Assembly: GCA_035651955.1 (NCBI GenBank)
Contig: DASRES010000016.1
Coordinates: forward strand, 1 to 64,000
Direction: 5' to 3'
Origin: Acidimicrobiia bacterium
GTDB lineage: Bacteria > Actinomycetota > Acidimicrobiia > IMCC26256 > JAMXLJ01
Length of the DNA: 64,000 nucleotides
The number at the start of each line of letters is the position of its first letter. Position 1 is the first letter of the stretch. The notes beneath the pieces are model-generated. The model was not told the origin of the DNA. It made no database searches and saw nothing but the letters and a program-made list of their open reading frames with translations. Shown here in pieces: positions 7,430 through 17,847 of the stretch. The translations under genes and the position numbers were made by a program.

Positions 7430-8773
7430 GTGAGCACTGCCTGGGCGCCGGGGACCTGGCGCGACCGTCACGCGGCCCAGCAGCCCGACTGGCCCGACGC
7501 TCGGGCGCTGGACGCGGCGCTCGAAGAGCTGCGCGCGCTGCCGCCGCTCGTCTTCGCCGGTGAGGCGCGCGAGCTGACCGACGCGCTCGCGGCGGTGTCG
7601 GAAGGCGGGGGGTTCGTCCTGCACGCGGGCGACTGCGCGGAGTCGTTCGAGGCGTTCTCCGCGAACGCGATCCGCGACAAGCTGAAGATCATCCTCCAGA
7701 TGGCCGTCGTGCTCACGTACGGCAGCGGCGTCCCGACGGTGAAGGTGGGCCGCATCGCGGGCCAGTTCGCAAAGCCGCGCTCGTCGGCGACGGAGACCCG
7801 GGCCGGCGTCGAGCTCCCGTCGTTCCGGGGCGACATGGTCAACGACTTCGCCTTCGATCCCGACGCGCGCCGCGCCGACCCGCAGCGTCTCGTCCGCGGG
7901 TACCACCAGTCGGCCGCGACCCTGAACCTGCTGCGGGCGTTCACGAAGGGCGGCTTCGCGGATCTCGGCCGCGTGAGCCAGTGGAACCTGGAGTACGCGG
8001 CGTCGAGTCGTGAGGGACGCCGCTACGCCGCGCTGGCGGGCGAGATCCAGCGAGCGCTGCGGTTCATGGCCGCGTGCGGGATCGACCTCGACGCCGAGCT
8101 CCAGCTCCACCAGGTCGACTTCTACACGTCGCACGAGGCACTGCTGCTCGGTTACGAGGAGGCGCTCACCCGGCGCGACAGCCTCACCGACCACTGGTAC
8201 GACTGCTCCGCGCACCTGCTGTGGATCGGCGAGCGGACGCGCCAGCCCGACGGCGCGCACGTCGAGTTCCTCTCGGGCGTGCAGAACCCGATCGCGGTGA
8301 AGCTCGGGCCGAGCAGCGACCCGGACGACGTCCTCGCGCTGTGCGAACGGTTGAACCCGACGCGCCGGGCGGGCCGGCTCACCCTCGTGACGCGCATGGG
8401 CGCCGAACGGATCGAGACGTCCCTGCCGCCGTTGCTCGACGCGGTGCGGCGTGGCGCGCACCCCGTCGTGTGGGCGTGCGACCCGATGCACGGGAACACG
8501 TTCGTGCACGCGAACGGTTACAAGACTCGGCACTTCGACGATGTGATGGCCGAGCTGCGCGGCTTCTTCAAGGTCTGCGAAGCGGCCGACGTCTGGCCCG
8601 GCGGCGTGCACGTCGAGCTCACGGGCGAGGACGTGACCGAGTGCCTGGGCGGCACCGACGAGGTGCTGCCCGATCACCTCGAGCAGCGCTACGAGACGAT
8701 GTGTGACCCGCGGCTCAACGCGCGGCAGTCGCTCGACCTCGCGTTCCAGGTGGCCGAGCTCCTCAAGCACTAG
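7430..8773 (+). CDS. aroG: Class II 3-deoxy-D-arabino-heptulosonate 7-phosphate synthase
   Basis: This 447-residue enzyme condenses phosphoenolpyruvate and erythrose 4-phosphate, the first step of the shikimate pathway. It is the class II type found in plants and Actinobacteria: the HAGDCAESFE motif with the metal-binding Cys, KVGRIAGQFAKPRS, the ELPSFRGDMVN segment, and later VWACDPMHGNTF and GGVHVELTGEDVTECLGG. Length matches the family. The GTG start at 7430 follows GGGAG and lies 13 bp after bpa. In mycobacteria this enzyme partners chorismate mutase; no such gene is seen here. Confidence 0.95.
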   Translation: MSTAWAPGTWRDRHAAQQPDWPDARALDAALEELRALPPLVFAGEARELTDALAAVSEGGGFVLHAGDCAESFEAFSANAIRDKLKIILQMAVVLTYGSGVPTVKVGRIAGQFAKPRSSATETRAGVELPSFRGDMVNDFAFDPDARRADPQRLVRGYHQSAATLNLLRAFTKGGFADLGRVSQWNLEYAASSREGRRYAALAGEIQRALRFMAACGIDLDAELQLHQVDFYTSHEALLLGYEEALTRRDSLTDHWYDCSAHLLWIGERTRQPDGAHVEFLSGVQNPIAVKLGPSSDPDDVLALCERLNPTRRAGRLTLVTRMGAERIETSLPPLLDAVRRGAHPVVWACDPMHGNTFVHANGYKTRHFDDVMAELRGFFKVCEAADVWPGGVHVELTGEDVTECLGGTDEVLPDHLEQRYETMCDPRLNARQSLDLAFQVAELLKH

Positions 8774-8810
8774 CCGCGCGCGGCCGACTGGTCTCAACGG
8801 GGAGACCTTC

Positions 8811-11800
8811 ATGACACGAGCGACGAGCGACACGTTCGAGCAGCTCGGGGCGAACTCCGGGCTGGTCGAGGAGATGTACCGGCGGTTCCTCGAGAACCCG
8901 GCGTCGGTCGCCGAGAGCTGGCGCGACTTCTTCGCCGACTACCAGCCCCGGTTCAGCGCGCAGCCCGTCAACGGCGCGGCCGTGACGGCTCCCGCACCAC
9001 CCGCGCCGGCGCCCGCGGCACCCGCGCGCGCGCCGGTCACCCCGGCGGCGCCCGTGCTCGACGGCGAGGAGGCGCAGCCGTTGCGCGGCGCGGCGGCCCG
9101 CATCGTCGAGAACATGGAGGCGAGCATCGGCGTCCCGACCGCGACGTCGTTGCGTGTGGTCCCCGCCAAGCTGCTCGAGGTCAACCGGCGCATCCTGAAC
9201 AACCACCTCGTCCGCAGCGGTGGCGGGACGAAGGTCAGCTTCACGCACCTCATCGCGTACGCGGTCGTGCGCGCGCTCGAGAAGGTGCCGAACATGAACT
9301 CGGGGTTCGGCGTCGTCGACGGCAAGCCGGTCGTCGTCCGCCACGCGCACTGCAACCTCGGCCTCGCCGTCGACGTCAAGCGCGGCGACTCGCGATCGCT
9401 GCTCGTGCCGAACATCAAGGCCGCGGACACGCTCGACTTCGCCGCGTTCTTCGCCGCGTACGAGGAGCTGATCCGCAGGGTCCGCGCCAACAAGCTCGAT
9501 CTCGACGACTTCGCCGGCACGACCGCGTCCGTGACGAACCCGGGGATGATCGGCACGGTGTCGTCGGTGCCCCGGCTGATGCCCGGCCAGGGGTTCATCG
9601 TGGGCGTCGGCTCGATCGGCTACCCCGCCGAGTACGAGGGCACCGACCCGGCGACGCTGGCGCGACTCGGCGTCGGCAAGTCGGTCACCCTCACGAGCAC
9701 GTACGACCACCGTGTGATCCAGGGTGCGGAGAGCGGCGAGTTCCTGCAGGCCGTCCATCGGCTGCTGCTCGGCGAGGATCGCTTCTACGACGACGTCTTC
9801 CGCAGCCTGGGGGTGCCGTACGAGCCCGCGCGGTGGACGCCCGACGTGTCGCCCATCGACGAGGGCGCGCTCGCGGCGTACGAGAAGGCGAACGCGGTCC
9901 AGCAGCTCATCAACCTGTACCGCGTGCGGGGTCACCTCATCGCGAACCTCGACCCGCTCGGCCGCCAGACGGTGCACACGCACCCGGAGCTCGACGTCAA
10001 CGCGCACGGGCTCACGATCTGGGACCTCGACCGCGAGTTCCCGACGGACGGGCTCGCGGGGACGCGCTCGATGCTGCTGCGCGACATCCTCGGCGTGCTG
10101 CGCGACGCGTACTCGCGCTCCGTCGGCATCGAGTACATGCACATCCAGGAGCCGGACCAGAAGGCGTGGATCCAGGCCCACGTCGAGGGCGTCGACACGA
10201 CGACACCGGTCGAGGAGCAGCGCCGGATCCTCGAGCGGCTGAACGCAGCCGAGGCGTTCGAGCGCTTCCTGCACACGAAGTACCTCGGGCACAAGCGGTT
10301 CAGCCTCGAGGGCGCCGAGACGCTCATCCCGATGCTCGACGCGCTGTTCAACGAGGCGAGCGGCGCGGGCATGGAGGAGGCGGTGCTCGGCATGGCGCAC
10401 CGCGGCCGGCTCAACGTCCTCGCCAACGTGATCGGCAAGTCGTACGGCCAGATCTTCCGCGAGTTCGAGGGTGAGCTCGACCCGATGTCGTCGCAGGGCT
10501 CGGGCGACGTCAAGTACCACCTCGGGGCGACCGGGGTGCACCACCCGCCCGCGGGCGGCGACCTGAAGCTCACGCTCGCGTCGAACCCCAGCCACCTCGA
10601 GGCCGTCGACCCGGTCGTCGAGGGCATGGCGCGCGCGAAGGACGACACCCGTCACGACGTCGACGGGCGCAAGGTGCTGCCCGTCCTCGTGCACGGTGAC
10701 GCCGCGTTCGCAGGGCAGGGCGTCGTCGCCGAGACCCTCAACCTCTCCGCGGTGCCGGGCTACGACGTCGGCGGGACGGTCCACATCGTCGTCAACAACC
10801 AGCTCGGCTTCACGACCGCGCCGGAGGCCGGCCGGTCGGGCGTGTACGCGACCGACGTCGCGAAGATGGTACAGGCGCCGATCTTCCACGTGAACGGCGA
10901 CGACCCCGAAGCCGCGGTGCGCGTCGTGAAGCTCGCGTTCGCGTTCCGACAGGCGTTCTGCAAGGACGTCGTCGTCGATCTCGTCTGCTACCGCCGCTAC
11001 GGGCACAACGAGGCCGACGAGCCGGCGTTCACGCAGCCGCGCATGTACGCGCTGATCGACCAGCACCGTTCGGTCCGGAAGCTCTACACGGAGCAGCTCA
11101 TCAACCGCGGTGACCTGACGCTCGAGGAGGCCGAGGCGAGCTTCGACGACTTCAAGGCGCGGCTCGACCGCGCGTTCGAGGAGACCCACAACAGCGAGCC
11201 GCCGACCGGCGAGCATCCGGTCGTCCCACCGGTGATCCCCGACGCCCCCGTCGACACGCGTGTCGACCGCGCGGTGCTCACGCGCGTCGTCGACGGGCTG
11301 ACGACGCGGCCCGAGGGCTTCACCGTGAATCGCAAGCTCGAGCGGATCCTGCAGGCGCACCGCGTCGCCTTCGAGCGCGACGAGGTCGACTGGTCACTGG
11401 CGGAGGCGTGCGCGCTCGGATCGATGGTGCTCGAGGGGACGCCGGTCCGCCTCGCCGGTCAGGACAGCCGCCGGGGCACGTTCAGCCAGCGCCACGGCGT
11501 GCTCATCGACGCGGACGACGAGGAGGAGTACGTCCCGCTCGCGAACCTGTCACCCGACCAGGCGCCGTTCATGCTCTACGACTCCGTGCTCTCCGAGTAC
11601 GCCGCGATGGGCTTCGAGTACGGGTACTCGGTCGCCGCGCCCGGCACGTTCGTCGCGTGGGAGGCGCAGTTCGGCGACTTCATGAACGGCGGGCAGATCG
11701 TGATCGACCAGTTCGTCGTCGCGGCCGAGGACAAGTGGGGACAGCGCAGCGGCTTGGCGTTGCTGCTCCCCCACGGGTACGAGGGTCAGGGCCCGGAGCA

Positions 11801-12419
11801 CTCGAGCGCGCGCATCGAGCGGTTCCTCGCGCTCTGCGCCGAGGGCAACATGCGCGTCACGTACCCGAGCACCGCGGCGCAGTACTTCCACGTGCTGCGG
11901 CGGCAGGTGAAGACGCCGGTCCGCAAGCCGCTCGTGGTGTTCACGCCGAAGCGCTACCTGCGGATGCCCCACAGCCGCTCGACGGTCGCGGAGCTGACGA
12001 ACGGTTCGTTCCACGCCGTGCTCGACGACCCGCGCGTGCCCGATGGCGACACCGCCGCAGTGCGGCGCGTGCTGCTGTGCACCGGCAAGGTCGGCCACGA
12101 GCTGATGGACCGGCGCGACAAGCTCGCCGCGCCCGCGGCCGTCGTGCGCGTGGAGGAGCTGTACCCGTTCCCGCGCGACGAGATCGACGCCGCGCTCGCC
12201 CGGTACCCGAACGCGCGTCAGGTGTGGTGGGTGCAGGAGGAGCCGGAGAACATGGGCGCGTGGAACTTCGTCCACGGCAAGCTCCACCGACTGCTGCGCG
12301 ACCGCGACCTCCGGCACATCGCGCGCGAGGCGAGCGCGAGCCCGGCGAGCGGCAGCCAGACGATCCACGACCGTGAGCAGAACGAGCTGCTCACCGCCGC
12401 GTTCTCCGACCTGAGCTAG
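8811..12419 (+). CDS. kgd: Multifunctional 2-oxoglutarate dehydrogenase E1 fused to an E2-type acyltransferase domain
   Basis: The 1202-residue protein has the layout of mycobacterial Kgd and corynebacterial OdhA. An N-terminal helical arm is followed by an Ala/Pro-rich linker (residues 60-90) and then an E2-like catalytic domain carrying [14 protein letters not shown] near residue 303. The E1 part follows, with the thiamine-diphosphate motif beginning GDAAFAGQG near residue 630 and ending NNQLGFTT, and the transketolase-like C-terminal half. There is no lipoyl domain, as in other fused forms. It oxidises 2-oxoglutarate in the TCA cycle. The ATG at 8811 follows GGGGAG; an upstream in-phase GTG lies inside aroG. 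Its stop codon shares CTAG with the convergent enoyl-CoA hydratase. Confidence 0.95.
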   Translation: MTRATSDTFEQLGANSGLVEEMYRRFLENPASVAESWRDFFADYQPRFSAQPVNGAAVTAPAPPAPAPAAPARAPVTPAAPVLDGEEAQPLRGAAARIVENMEASIGVPTATSLRVVPAKLLEVNRRILNNHLVRSGGGTKVSFTHLIAYAVVRALEKVPNMNSGFGVVDGKPVVVRHAHCNLGLAVDVKRGDSRSLLVPNIKAADTLDFAAFFAAYEELIRRVRANKLDLDDFAGTTASVTNPGMIGTVSSVPRLMPGQGFIVGVGSIGYPAEYEGTDPATLARLGVGKSVTLTSTYDHRVIQGAESGEFLQAVHRLLLGEDRFYDDVFRSLGVPYEPARWTPDVSPIDEGALAAYEKANAVQQLINLYRVRGHLIANLDPLGRQTVHTHPELDVNAHGLTIWDLDREFPTDGLAGTRSMLLRDILGVLRDAYSRSVGIEYMHIQEPDQKAWIQAHVEGVDTTTPVEEQRRILERLNAAEAFERFLHTKYLGHKRFSLEGAETLIPMLDALFNEASGAGMEEAVLGMAHRGRLNVLANVIGKSYGQIFREFEGELDPMSSQGSGDVKYHLGATGVHHPPAGGDLKLTLASNPSHLEAVDPVVEGMARAKDDTRHDVDGRKVLPVLVHGDAAFAGQGVVAETLNLSAVPGYDVGGTVHIVVNNQLGFTTAPEAGRSGVYATDVAKMVQAPIFHVNGDDPEAAVRVVKLAFAFRQAFCKDVVVDLVCYRRYGHNEADEPAFTQPRMYALIDQHRSVRKLYTEQLINRGDLTLEEAEASFDDFKARLDRAFEETHNSEPPTGEHPVVPPVIPDAPVDTRVDRAVLTRVVDGLTTRPEGFTVNRKLERILQAHRVAFERDEVDWSLAEACALGSMVLEGTPVRLAGQDSRRGTFSQRHGVLIDADDEEEYVPLANLSPDQAPFMLYDSVLSEYAAMGFEYGYSVAAPGTFVAWEAQFGDFMNGGQIVIDQFVVAAEDKWGQRSGLALLLPHGYEGQGPEHSSARIERFLALCAEGNMRVTYPSTAAQYFHVLRRQVKTPVRKPLVVFTPKRYLRMPHSRSTVAELTNGSFHAVLDDPRVPDGDTAAVRRVLLCTGKVGHELMDRRDKLAAPAAVVRVEELYPFPRDEIDAALARYPNARQVWWVQEEPENMGAWNFVHGKLHRLLRDRDLRHIAREASASPASGSQTIHDREQNELLTAAFSDLS

Positions 12420-13210
12420 GCAAACCGGGGCGGGCGCTTCTGCTCGAGGGAGGCGACGCCTTCACGCGCGTCCGCGCCGGCGAAGCCGAGGAACTCGAGC
12501 GCGAGCGACGCGTCGAAGGCAGGACCGAACATCCGGTACCAGTTGTTGAGCGCGAGCTTCGTCGCCCGCAACGCCTGCTGTGCGCCCTGCGCGAGCGATG
12601 CCGCCACCTCGAGCGAGCGTGCCGCGAGCTCGTCGTCGTCGACGCACAGCGCGACGAGCCCGAGACGCTCGGCCTCCTCGCCACTGAGCTCCTCGCACGT
12701 CAACAGGTGGTACTTCGCCTTCGCCATCCCCACGAGCAGCGGCCACGCGATGACGGCGTGGTCGCCCGCCGCGACGCCGAGACGCGTGTGCCCGTCGATG
12801 ATGCGAGCCGAGCGCGCCGCGATCGACACGTCGGCGAGCAGGCCGACGACGAGGCCGGCGCCCACCGCGGGACCGTGGATCGCGGACACGACCAGCTTCG
12901 AGCAGCCGAGGACGTTGAACACGATGTCGCGCGCCTCGCGCATCACGCGGTCACGCGTGACCGCGTCGTCGGTGCACTGGTGGATGAGCTCGAAGCTCCC
13001 GCCGGCGGAGAACGCCCGGCCGGCACCGCGCACGAGCACGACGCGCGTCTCGTCGTCGCGGTCGATCGCGGGCCAGACGTCCGCGAGCTCGCGGTGCATG
13101 TCCGGCCCGACCGAGTTGAGACCGGGGCCGTCGAACGTCAGGCGCAGGACGTGTTCGCGCGGACGGTCGAACCGCAGCGTCGGGAACGCGAGCGCGAGGT
13201 CGTCGCTCAT
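12416..13210 (-). CDS. Enoyl-CoA hydratase/isomerase family protein
   Basis: The 264-residue crotonase-fold protein has the oxyanion-hole segments [11 protein letters not shown] and [21 protein letters not shown]. The usual first catalytic Glu region (around residues 110-140) reads [14 protein letters not shown], and the second position lies in a [18 protein letters not shown] stretch that is not the classical hydratase E-x-x-L-G-x-x-P. Substrate and reaction are therefore uncertain. The start overlaps the upstream SDR stop by 4 bp (ATGA), so the pair forms an operon that may act in beta-oxidation of an acyl-CoA. Confidence 0.88.
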   Translation of the reverse strand: MSDDLALAFPTLRFDRPREHVLRLTFDGPGLNSVGPDMHRELADVWPAIDRDDETRVVLVRGAGRAFSAGGSFELIHQCTDDAVTRDRVMREARDIVFNVLGCSKLVVSAIHGPAVGAGLVVGLLADVSIAARSARIIDGHTRLGVAAGDHAVIAWPLLVGMAKAKYHLLTCEELSGEEAERLGLVALCVDDDELAARSLEVAASLAQGAQQALRATKLALNNWYRMFGPAFDASLALEFLGFAGADAREGVASLEQKRPPRFA

Positions 13211-13971
13211 TTGGGCGGCATGCGGAGCGCGCCGTCGAGGCGGACCACCTCGCCGTTGATCATCGTGTTCTCCGCCAGGTGCCGGACCAGCGCCGCGTAC
13301 TCCTCGGGACGGCCGAGACGCTTCGGGAACGGGATGTTCGCGGCGAGTGCCGCCTTCGCCTCGTCGGGCAGGACGCCCATCATCGGCGTCTCGAACGTGC
13401 CCGGCGCGATCGTGCAGACGCGCACGCCGACGGACGCGAGATCGCGTGCCGCGGGGACCATCATGCCGATGACCCCGCCTTTCGACGCCGCGTACGCGAC
13501 CTGACCGATCTGCCCCTCGAAGGCGGCAACCGACGCGGTGTTCACGACGAGGCCCCGCTCGCCGTCCTCGAGCGGCTCCGTGCGCGCCATCGCCGCGGCA
13601 GTCAGGCGCATCACGTTGAACGTGCCGATCAGGTTGACGCGCACGACCCGCTCGAACAGGCCGAGGTCGTGGGGCGAACCGTCACGGCCGAGCGTGCGGA
13701 CCGCGATCGCGATCCCGGCGCAGTTCACCGCGAGGCGCAGCGGCGCGCCGGACTCGGTCGCGACCTCGATCGCGGCAGACACCTGCGCGGGGTCGGTCAC
13801 GTCGGTGCGCACGAACCGGGCGTCGAGGCGCTTCGCGGTCGTGTTCCCGCGCTCGTCGTCGAGATCGGCGAGCACGACGTCGGCACCCGCGCCGGCGAGC
13901 ATCGTCGCGGTCGCCTCGCCCAACCCCGACGCACCGCCGGTGACGATCGCCGAGATCCCGTCCAGCTGCAT
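13207..13971 (-). CDS. SDR dehydrogenase, 3-hydroxyacyl-CoA dehydrogenase type II-like
   Basis: This 254-residue SDR carries [11 protein letters not shown] for cofactor binding, LADLDD (Asp favouring NAD), NCAGIA, the catalytic Ser in [10 protein letters not shown] and YAASKGG with the Tyr and Lys. The C-terminal half contains [15 protein letters not shown] and [15 protein letters not shown], which are typical of the HSD17B10-like 3-hydroxyacyl-CoA dehydrogenases. The enoyl-CoA hydratase encoded immediately downstream supports a fatty-acyl-CoA role. GGAGG in the 28-bp gap upstream supports the ATG at 13971. Confidence 0.9.
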   Translation of the reverse strand: MQLDGISAIVTGGASGLGEATATMLAGAGADVVLADLDDERGNTTAKRLDARFVRTDVTDPAQVSAAIEVATESGAPLRLAVNCAGIAIAVRTLGRDGSPHDLGLFERVVRVNLIGTFNVMRLTAAAMARTEPLEDGERGLVVNTASVAAFEGQIGQVAYAASKGGVIGMMVPAARDLASVGVRVCTIAPGTFETPMMGVLPDEAKAALAANIPFPKRLGRPEEYAALVRHLAENTMINGEVVRLDGALRMPPK

Positions 13972-14000
13972 GGCACCTCCTGCCTGGGAGGGGCCTCACG

Positions 14001-14609
14001 CTAACGGGAGAACGCGCGCAGGACCGAGTCGACGAGCGTGTCGACGTACGCGTCGTCGGTCGGCTCCCCGGTCACCAGCTGCCGGTAGAACAGCGGGCCG
14101 GACAGCATGTCGACGAGCGCGGCGGCGTCCGTGTCGGCGCGCAGGTCGCCGCGTGCGACGGCGCGCTCGACCATCGCGATGGTGTGCGCGCGCCGGCGCC
14201 CGACGAAGTTGCGCTGCGCGTCCCGCATCTCGGGCTGGCGCGCCGACTCGGCGACCATCCGCGGGATCGCGCGCCCGGCGACCGAGGCCTCGAGCATGTC
14301 GACGAGCCCGTGCGCGACGGCGCGGAGGTCCACCTCGAGGTTCCCGGTCTCCGGCGCGTACGGCTGCTGCTCGCAGCACCGCCGCGCTGCCGCGATGACG
14401 AGGTCGACCTTGCACGCGTACCGGCGGTAGATGGTCGCCTTGCCGACGCCCGCGCGCGCGGCGACGTCGTCGACCGAGAACCCGTCGAGCCCCGAGTCGA
14501 CGAACGCCTCGACCGCGGCGTCGAGGATCGCCTCGTCGACCTCCGGACTCCGCGGCCGGCCGACGCGCCGGACCGTGTCTGCGTCGGCCTCGGTCCGGAC
14601 GTCGGTCAC
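14001..14609 (-). CDS. TetR-family regulator of the adjacent efflux gene
   Basis: The 202-residue protein starts at the GTG at 14609, which overlaps the transporter stop (GTGA) and follows GGAGG seven bases upstream. The N-terminal helix-turn-helix is clear: ILDAAVEAFVDSGLDGFSVDDVAARAGVGKATIYRRYACKVDLV. The C-terminal ligand domain belongs to the group that often regulates DHA2 efflux pumps. Cotranscription with the transporter and the two inverted repeats upstream of the operon suggest autoregulation with an inducing drug-like ligand. Confidence 0.92.
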   Translation of the reverse strand: MTDVRTEADADTVRRVGRPRSPEVDEAILDAAVEAFVDSGLDGFSVDDVAARAGVGKATIYRRYACKVDLVIAAARRCCEQQPYAPETGNLEVDLRAVAHGLVDMLEASVAGRAIPRMVAESARQPEMRDAQRNFVGRRRAHTIAMVERAVARGDLRADTDAAALVDMLSGPLFYRQLVTGEPTDDAYVDTLVDSVLRAFSR

Positions 14610-16234
14610 GCCTTGACCTCCTGCACGGCGTCGCCGACCTCGCCCGCCTGCGCGGACACCGTGGCCTCGACGGCGACGGCCTCCTCCAAGGAGAGGTCGA
14701 GCTCGTCGCGCGCGTGCGCCGGGAGCCACAGGAGCGACACGAGCGCGCCGACCAGCGCGGCGAGCGCCCCCACGAGGACGCCCTGGTGCAGCCCGCTGAC
14801 GAAGGCGTGCTTGGCCGTCGACGCGATCTGCTCACCGATCGGGCCGCCGATGCTGCGCGCCACCTGGAGGGCCGCGCCGAGCTGGCTCTTGACCGCGTCC
14901 GCGATCGGCTTCGGAACCGGGCGCGACTGGTGCGCGATCGCGTCGCCGATCTTCGATCCGTACACCGATGCGAGGACGCTGCCGATCACCGCGACACCGA
15001 GCGCGCCGCCGACCTGGCGGGTCGTGTCGTTCACTGCCGAGCCGACGCCGGCCTTCGCGCGTGGGAGCGAGCCCATGATCGACTCGGTCGCGGGCGCCAT
15101 CGTGCAACCCATGCCCGCGGCCATCAGCATCATCCGCCAGATGATGTCGCCGTACCCGGTGTTCACCTGCATGGTCGTGAACAGCACGAGGCCGACGGCG
15201 ACGAGCAGCAGGCCGACGGTCACGACGACCTTCGTGCCGACGCGTTCGACGAGCCGCGCGCTGAGCGGCGACACGACCATCAGCACGCCCGCGTACGGGA
15301 GGAGGCGGACGCCGGTCTCGAGCGGCCCGTAGCCGAGCACGAACTGGAAGTACTGCGTCAGCAGGAACGTCGAGCCGAACAGCGCGAAGAACACGAGCGA
15401 GATGCCGGTGCTCGCGGCGGTGAAGCGGGGGTTGCGGAAGAACTTCACGTCGAGCATCGGGTGGTCGCTGTGCGCCTCCCACAGGACGAACCCGGCGAGC
15501 AGCACCGCCGCGACCGCGAACGCGCCGACGATCCGCGGCGCACCCCACCCGTCCGTCGGCGCCTCGATGATGGCGTAGAGCAGCGCGCACAAGCCCGCGA
15601 TCGACAGGCCCGCGCCGACGAGGTCGAGTCGGGGCGCGGCCGGGTCCCGCGACGTCGGGACGAGCAGCGCGGCGGCGATCACCGCGATGATCACGATCGG
15701 GACGTTCACGAGGAAGATCGAGCCCCAGTAGAAGTGCTCGACGAGGAAGCCGCCCGCGAGCGGTCCCAGCGCGATGCCGACACCGGCGATGCCCGCCCAC
15801 ACACCGATCGCGCGCCCACGCTCACCCGGGTCGGTGAAGAGGTTGGTCAGGATCGACAGCGTCGACGGCATGATGAACGCGCCGCCGACGCCCATGAGCG
15901 CGCGTGTCGCGATCAACTGGTTCGACGTGCCGGCCATCGCGGAGAGCACCGACCCGACGCCGAAGACGGTGAGGCCGAGCTGCAGCGCGCCCCGCCGGCC
16001 GAAGCGGTCGCCGAGGCTGCCGGCGGTGAGGAGCAGACCCGCGAAGACGAGCGTGTACGAGTCGACCATCCACTGCAGCTGGCTGTTGCTCGCGTGGAGG
16101 TCGCGCTGCACGGTCGGGATGGCGACGTTGAGGATGGTGTTGTCGAGCGTGATGACGATCAGGCTGAAGCACAGGACGGCCAGCGCCCACCAGCGCCGGT
16201 CGTACGCCGTCGTCCCGTTCGTGTCGGTCTGCAC
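14606..16234 (-). CDS. DHA2-type major facilitator efflux transporter (14 TM)
   Basis: The 542-residue protein starts at the GTG at 16234, with GGGGAG upstream; the open frame extends far beyond but only as antisense of the neighbouring hydrolase. Family motifs are visible: LDNTILNVAIPTVQRDL in TM1, GSLGDRFGRRGAL between TM2 and TM3, and the GVWAGIAGVGIALGPLAGG antiporter motif in TM5. The hydrophobicity pattern and length match the 14-helix drug:H+ antiporter group (EmrB/QacA-like). It is followed by its own TetR gene. The exported compound is unknown. Confidence 0.93.
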   Translation of the reverse strand: MQTDTNGTTAYDRRWWALAVLCFSLIVITLDNTILNVAIPTVQRDLHASNSQLQWMVDSYTLVFAGLLLTAGSLGDRFGRRGALQLGLTVFGVGSVLSAMAGTSNQLIATRALMGVGGAFIMPSTLSILTNLFTDPGERGRAIGVWAGIAGVGIALGPLAGGFLVEHFYWGSIFLVNVPIVIIAVIAAALLVPTSRDPAAPRLDLVGAGLSIAGLCALLYAIIEAPTDGWGAPRIVGAFAVAAVLLAGFVLWEAHSDHPMLDVKFFRNPRFTAASTGISLVFFALFGSTFLLTQYFQFVLGYGPLETGVRLLPYAGVLMVVSPLSARLVERVGTKVVVTVGLLLVAVGLVLFTTMQVNTGYGDIIWRMMLMAAGMGCTMAPATESIMGSLPRAKAGVGSAVNDTTRQVGGALGVAVIGSVLASVYGSKIGDAIAHQSRPVPKPIADAVKSQLGAALQVARSIGGPIGEQIASTAKHAFVSGLHQGVLVGALAALVGALVSLLWLPAHARDELDLSLEEAVAVEATVSAQAGEVGDAVQEVKA

Positions 16235-16285
16235 GGTGCCGCTCTCCCCTCGCTGCCGGACCAGCTGCCGGACCAGCCCCCGCCG

Positions 16286-16311
16286 CTTCCGAGACGTGTC
16301 CGTCTCGGAAG
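16286..16311. promoter_or_regulatory. Perfect 11-bp inverted repeat, probable TetR operator
   Basis: CTTCCGAGACG and CGTCTCGGAAG are exact reverse complements separated by TGTC. This gives a 26-bp palindrome about 50 bp upstream of the efflux gene's start codon. Size, symmetry and position fit a TetR-family operator. Binding is inferred. Confidence 0.6.
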
Positions 16312-16331
16312 TCGCACGATACCGGGCGTGA

Positions 16332-16361
16332 AAACGAAACGCAACGGTTTCGTTTCGAAAC
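16332..16361. promoter_or_regulatory. Second inverted repeat cluster AAACGAAAC-N6-GTTTCGTTT with nested palindrome
   Basis: AAACGAAAC and GTTTCGTTT form a perfect 9-bp inverted repeat with a 6-bp spacer at 16332-16355. It is followed by the overlapping 10-bp palindrome GTTTCGAAAC at 16352-16361. The sequence is AT-rich compared with everything around it. It lies between the divergent efflux and hydrolase genes, and may be the real TetR operator or the binding site of another factor. Confidence 0.55.
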
Positions 16362-16372
16362 TTTCGGCCGCG

Positions 16373-17842
16373 GTGTGGGCATCTCCGCGCCGCCGCCCGC
16401 TCGAGCTGTGGGCCCTGGCCGTGGCGGCCCTCGCGGTGGTCGTCCTCTTCGTCCCCGGGTGGGCCGAGCCCGGCGCGGGAGGCCCGCGCCGCGGGCAGTC
16501 CGCCGTCGACGCCCCGTTGCCCGCCGCGACGCGCGACGACCTGTCCCGCCGGCTCGCGTCGCGCGACCCCGCGACGTTCCGCGGCGCGCTCGTCCCCGCG
16601 GTCGCGGCCGCGCTCGGCGACGACGTCACCGCGTCGATGCTGCCGCCGGGGTCGCGTCTGGACCTGCCCGACCGCTTCGTGGAGATCGGCGACCGGGGCG
16701 CGGTCGTCGCGTCGATCACCGGGCCGTCGCCGGAGCACGTGCGCCTGCACCTCGTCCGGTCGGGCGGGCGGTGGCTCGTGTTCACGACCGAGCAATTGGG
16801 CGCCACGGCCAGCGCGACGACGTCCACGAGCACGACGCCCGCGACCGCGACCGCGAGCGCGAGCGCGAGCGCGGGGACGGTCGCGCCGGCGACCGGCGAC
16901 CCGTGCGCGGTCGACGGCACGGCGACGCCCGTGCTGCTGGTCCACGGGTTCGCGGACTCGCCCGAGGTCTGGGAGACGGGAGCGCCGTCGATGGTGCAGG
17001 CGCTCGCGAGCGTGCCGGGTGTCTCCGTCGCCCAACCGTTCGACTACTCGCGCACCGCGCTGCGCTGGGTCGACGACCCGTCGATCGGTCCCGCGCTCGC
17101 GCAACGCATCGACTGCCTCGCACGCGCGTCGGCGGCTGCGCACGGGCCGGGCCGCGTGATCGTCGTCGCGCACTCGATGGGCGGGCTCGCGGCGCGCTTC
17201 GCCGCCGCGCAGCACGTCGGCGACCGCGCGGTCGCCGACGACCTCGCGCTCGTCGTCACGATCGGGACTCCTGAGACCGGGTCGTTCCTCGCGTCCGCCG
17301 CGACCCAGCTGTGGCAGCAGGCGAAGGGCGCGAACCCGTCCCTCCTCGGTGCGCTGCTGCGCGTCGGGTGTGGACCGCCCGCGAAGCCGCACGAGAACGT
17401 GCCGCTGCAGCCCCTGTGCCAGCTGCTGTCGCAGTCCCGTGCACCGGCCGCGCGCGCGATGGAGGTCGGTTCGCCCCAGCTCGAGGCCTTGCCGCCGTTC
17501 CCGTCGTCGGTCCCCGTCGACGCGATCGCAGGTGACGTGTCGTTGACGGTGCGCGTGCTCGACGGCCCCACGGTCGCGCTCGCGCACCCGGGCGACCTCG
17601 TCGTCGGCACGCCGTCGGCCGCGACACCGGCCGGGGGCGCGGGGCGGAGCACGACGATCCCGTGCGCCGCCCCGCTGTACGAGCCGGTCGGCGACGTCAC
17701 GAAGCTCGCCGGTCTCCAGCCGCTCGTGCTGCTCGCGCGCGCGTCGCTCTACGCGAGCGCGCCCCCGTGCTGGCACCTCGGGCTGCCCCAGGACCCCGTC
17801 GTCCAGGCGGCCGTCGAGCGCGCGATCGCGAGGTCGCGTTGA
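16373..17842 (+). CDS. Membrane-anchored or secreted alpha/beta hydrolase (lipase/esterase-like)
   Basis: The 489-residue protein has a single hydrophobic N-terminal helix (LWALAVAALAVVVLFVPGW), a domain of about 130 residues, a low-complexity Ser/Thr/Ala linker, then an alpha/beta-hydrolase domain. The latter shows VLLVHGFADSPEVW (oxyanion region), VIVVAHSMGGLAARF with the nucleophilic Ser, and VVTIGTPETGS, as in PGAP1-like lipases. The C-terminus holds paired Cys residues that may form disulfides. I chose the GTG at 16373; an in-frame GTG at 16328 would place the inverted repeat inside the coding region. Translation of the next gene is coupled to it. Confidence 0.8.
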   Translation: MWASPRRRPLELWALAVAALAVVVLFVPGWAEPGAGGPRRGQSAVDAPLPAATRDDLSRRLASRDPATFRGALVPAVAAALGDDVTASMLPPGSRLDLPDRFVEIGDRGAVVASITGPSPEHVRLHLVRSGGRWLVFTTEQLGATASATTSTSTTPATATASASASAGTVAPATGDPCAVDGTATPVLLVHGFADSPEVWETGAPSMVQALASVPGVSVAQPFDYSRTALRWVDDPSIGPALAQRIDCLARASAAAHGPGRVIVVAHSMGGLAARFAAAQHVGDRAVADDLALVVTIGTPETGSFLASAATQLWQQAKGANPSLLGALLRVGCGPPAKPHENVPLQPLCQLLSQSRAPAARAMEVGSPQLEALPPFPSSVPVDAIAGDVSLTVRVLDGPTVALAHPGDLVVGTPSAATPAGGAGRSTTIPCAAPLYEPVGDVTKLAGLQPLVLLARASLYASAPPCWHLGLPQDPVVQAAVERAIARSR

Positions 17843-17847
17843 GGCGC

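Noticed and set aside
8811-12419. Separate dihydrolipoyl succinyltransferase plus E1 genes
   Set aside because: The frame is continuous over 1202 codons with no internal stop or start, and the same fusion is known from mycobacteria and corynebacteria.
14606-17776. 1056-residue minus-strand frame through the hydrolase gene into the transporter
   Set aside because: Only the part from 16234 downward has transporter features. The rest is antisense to a good alpha/beta hydrolase.
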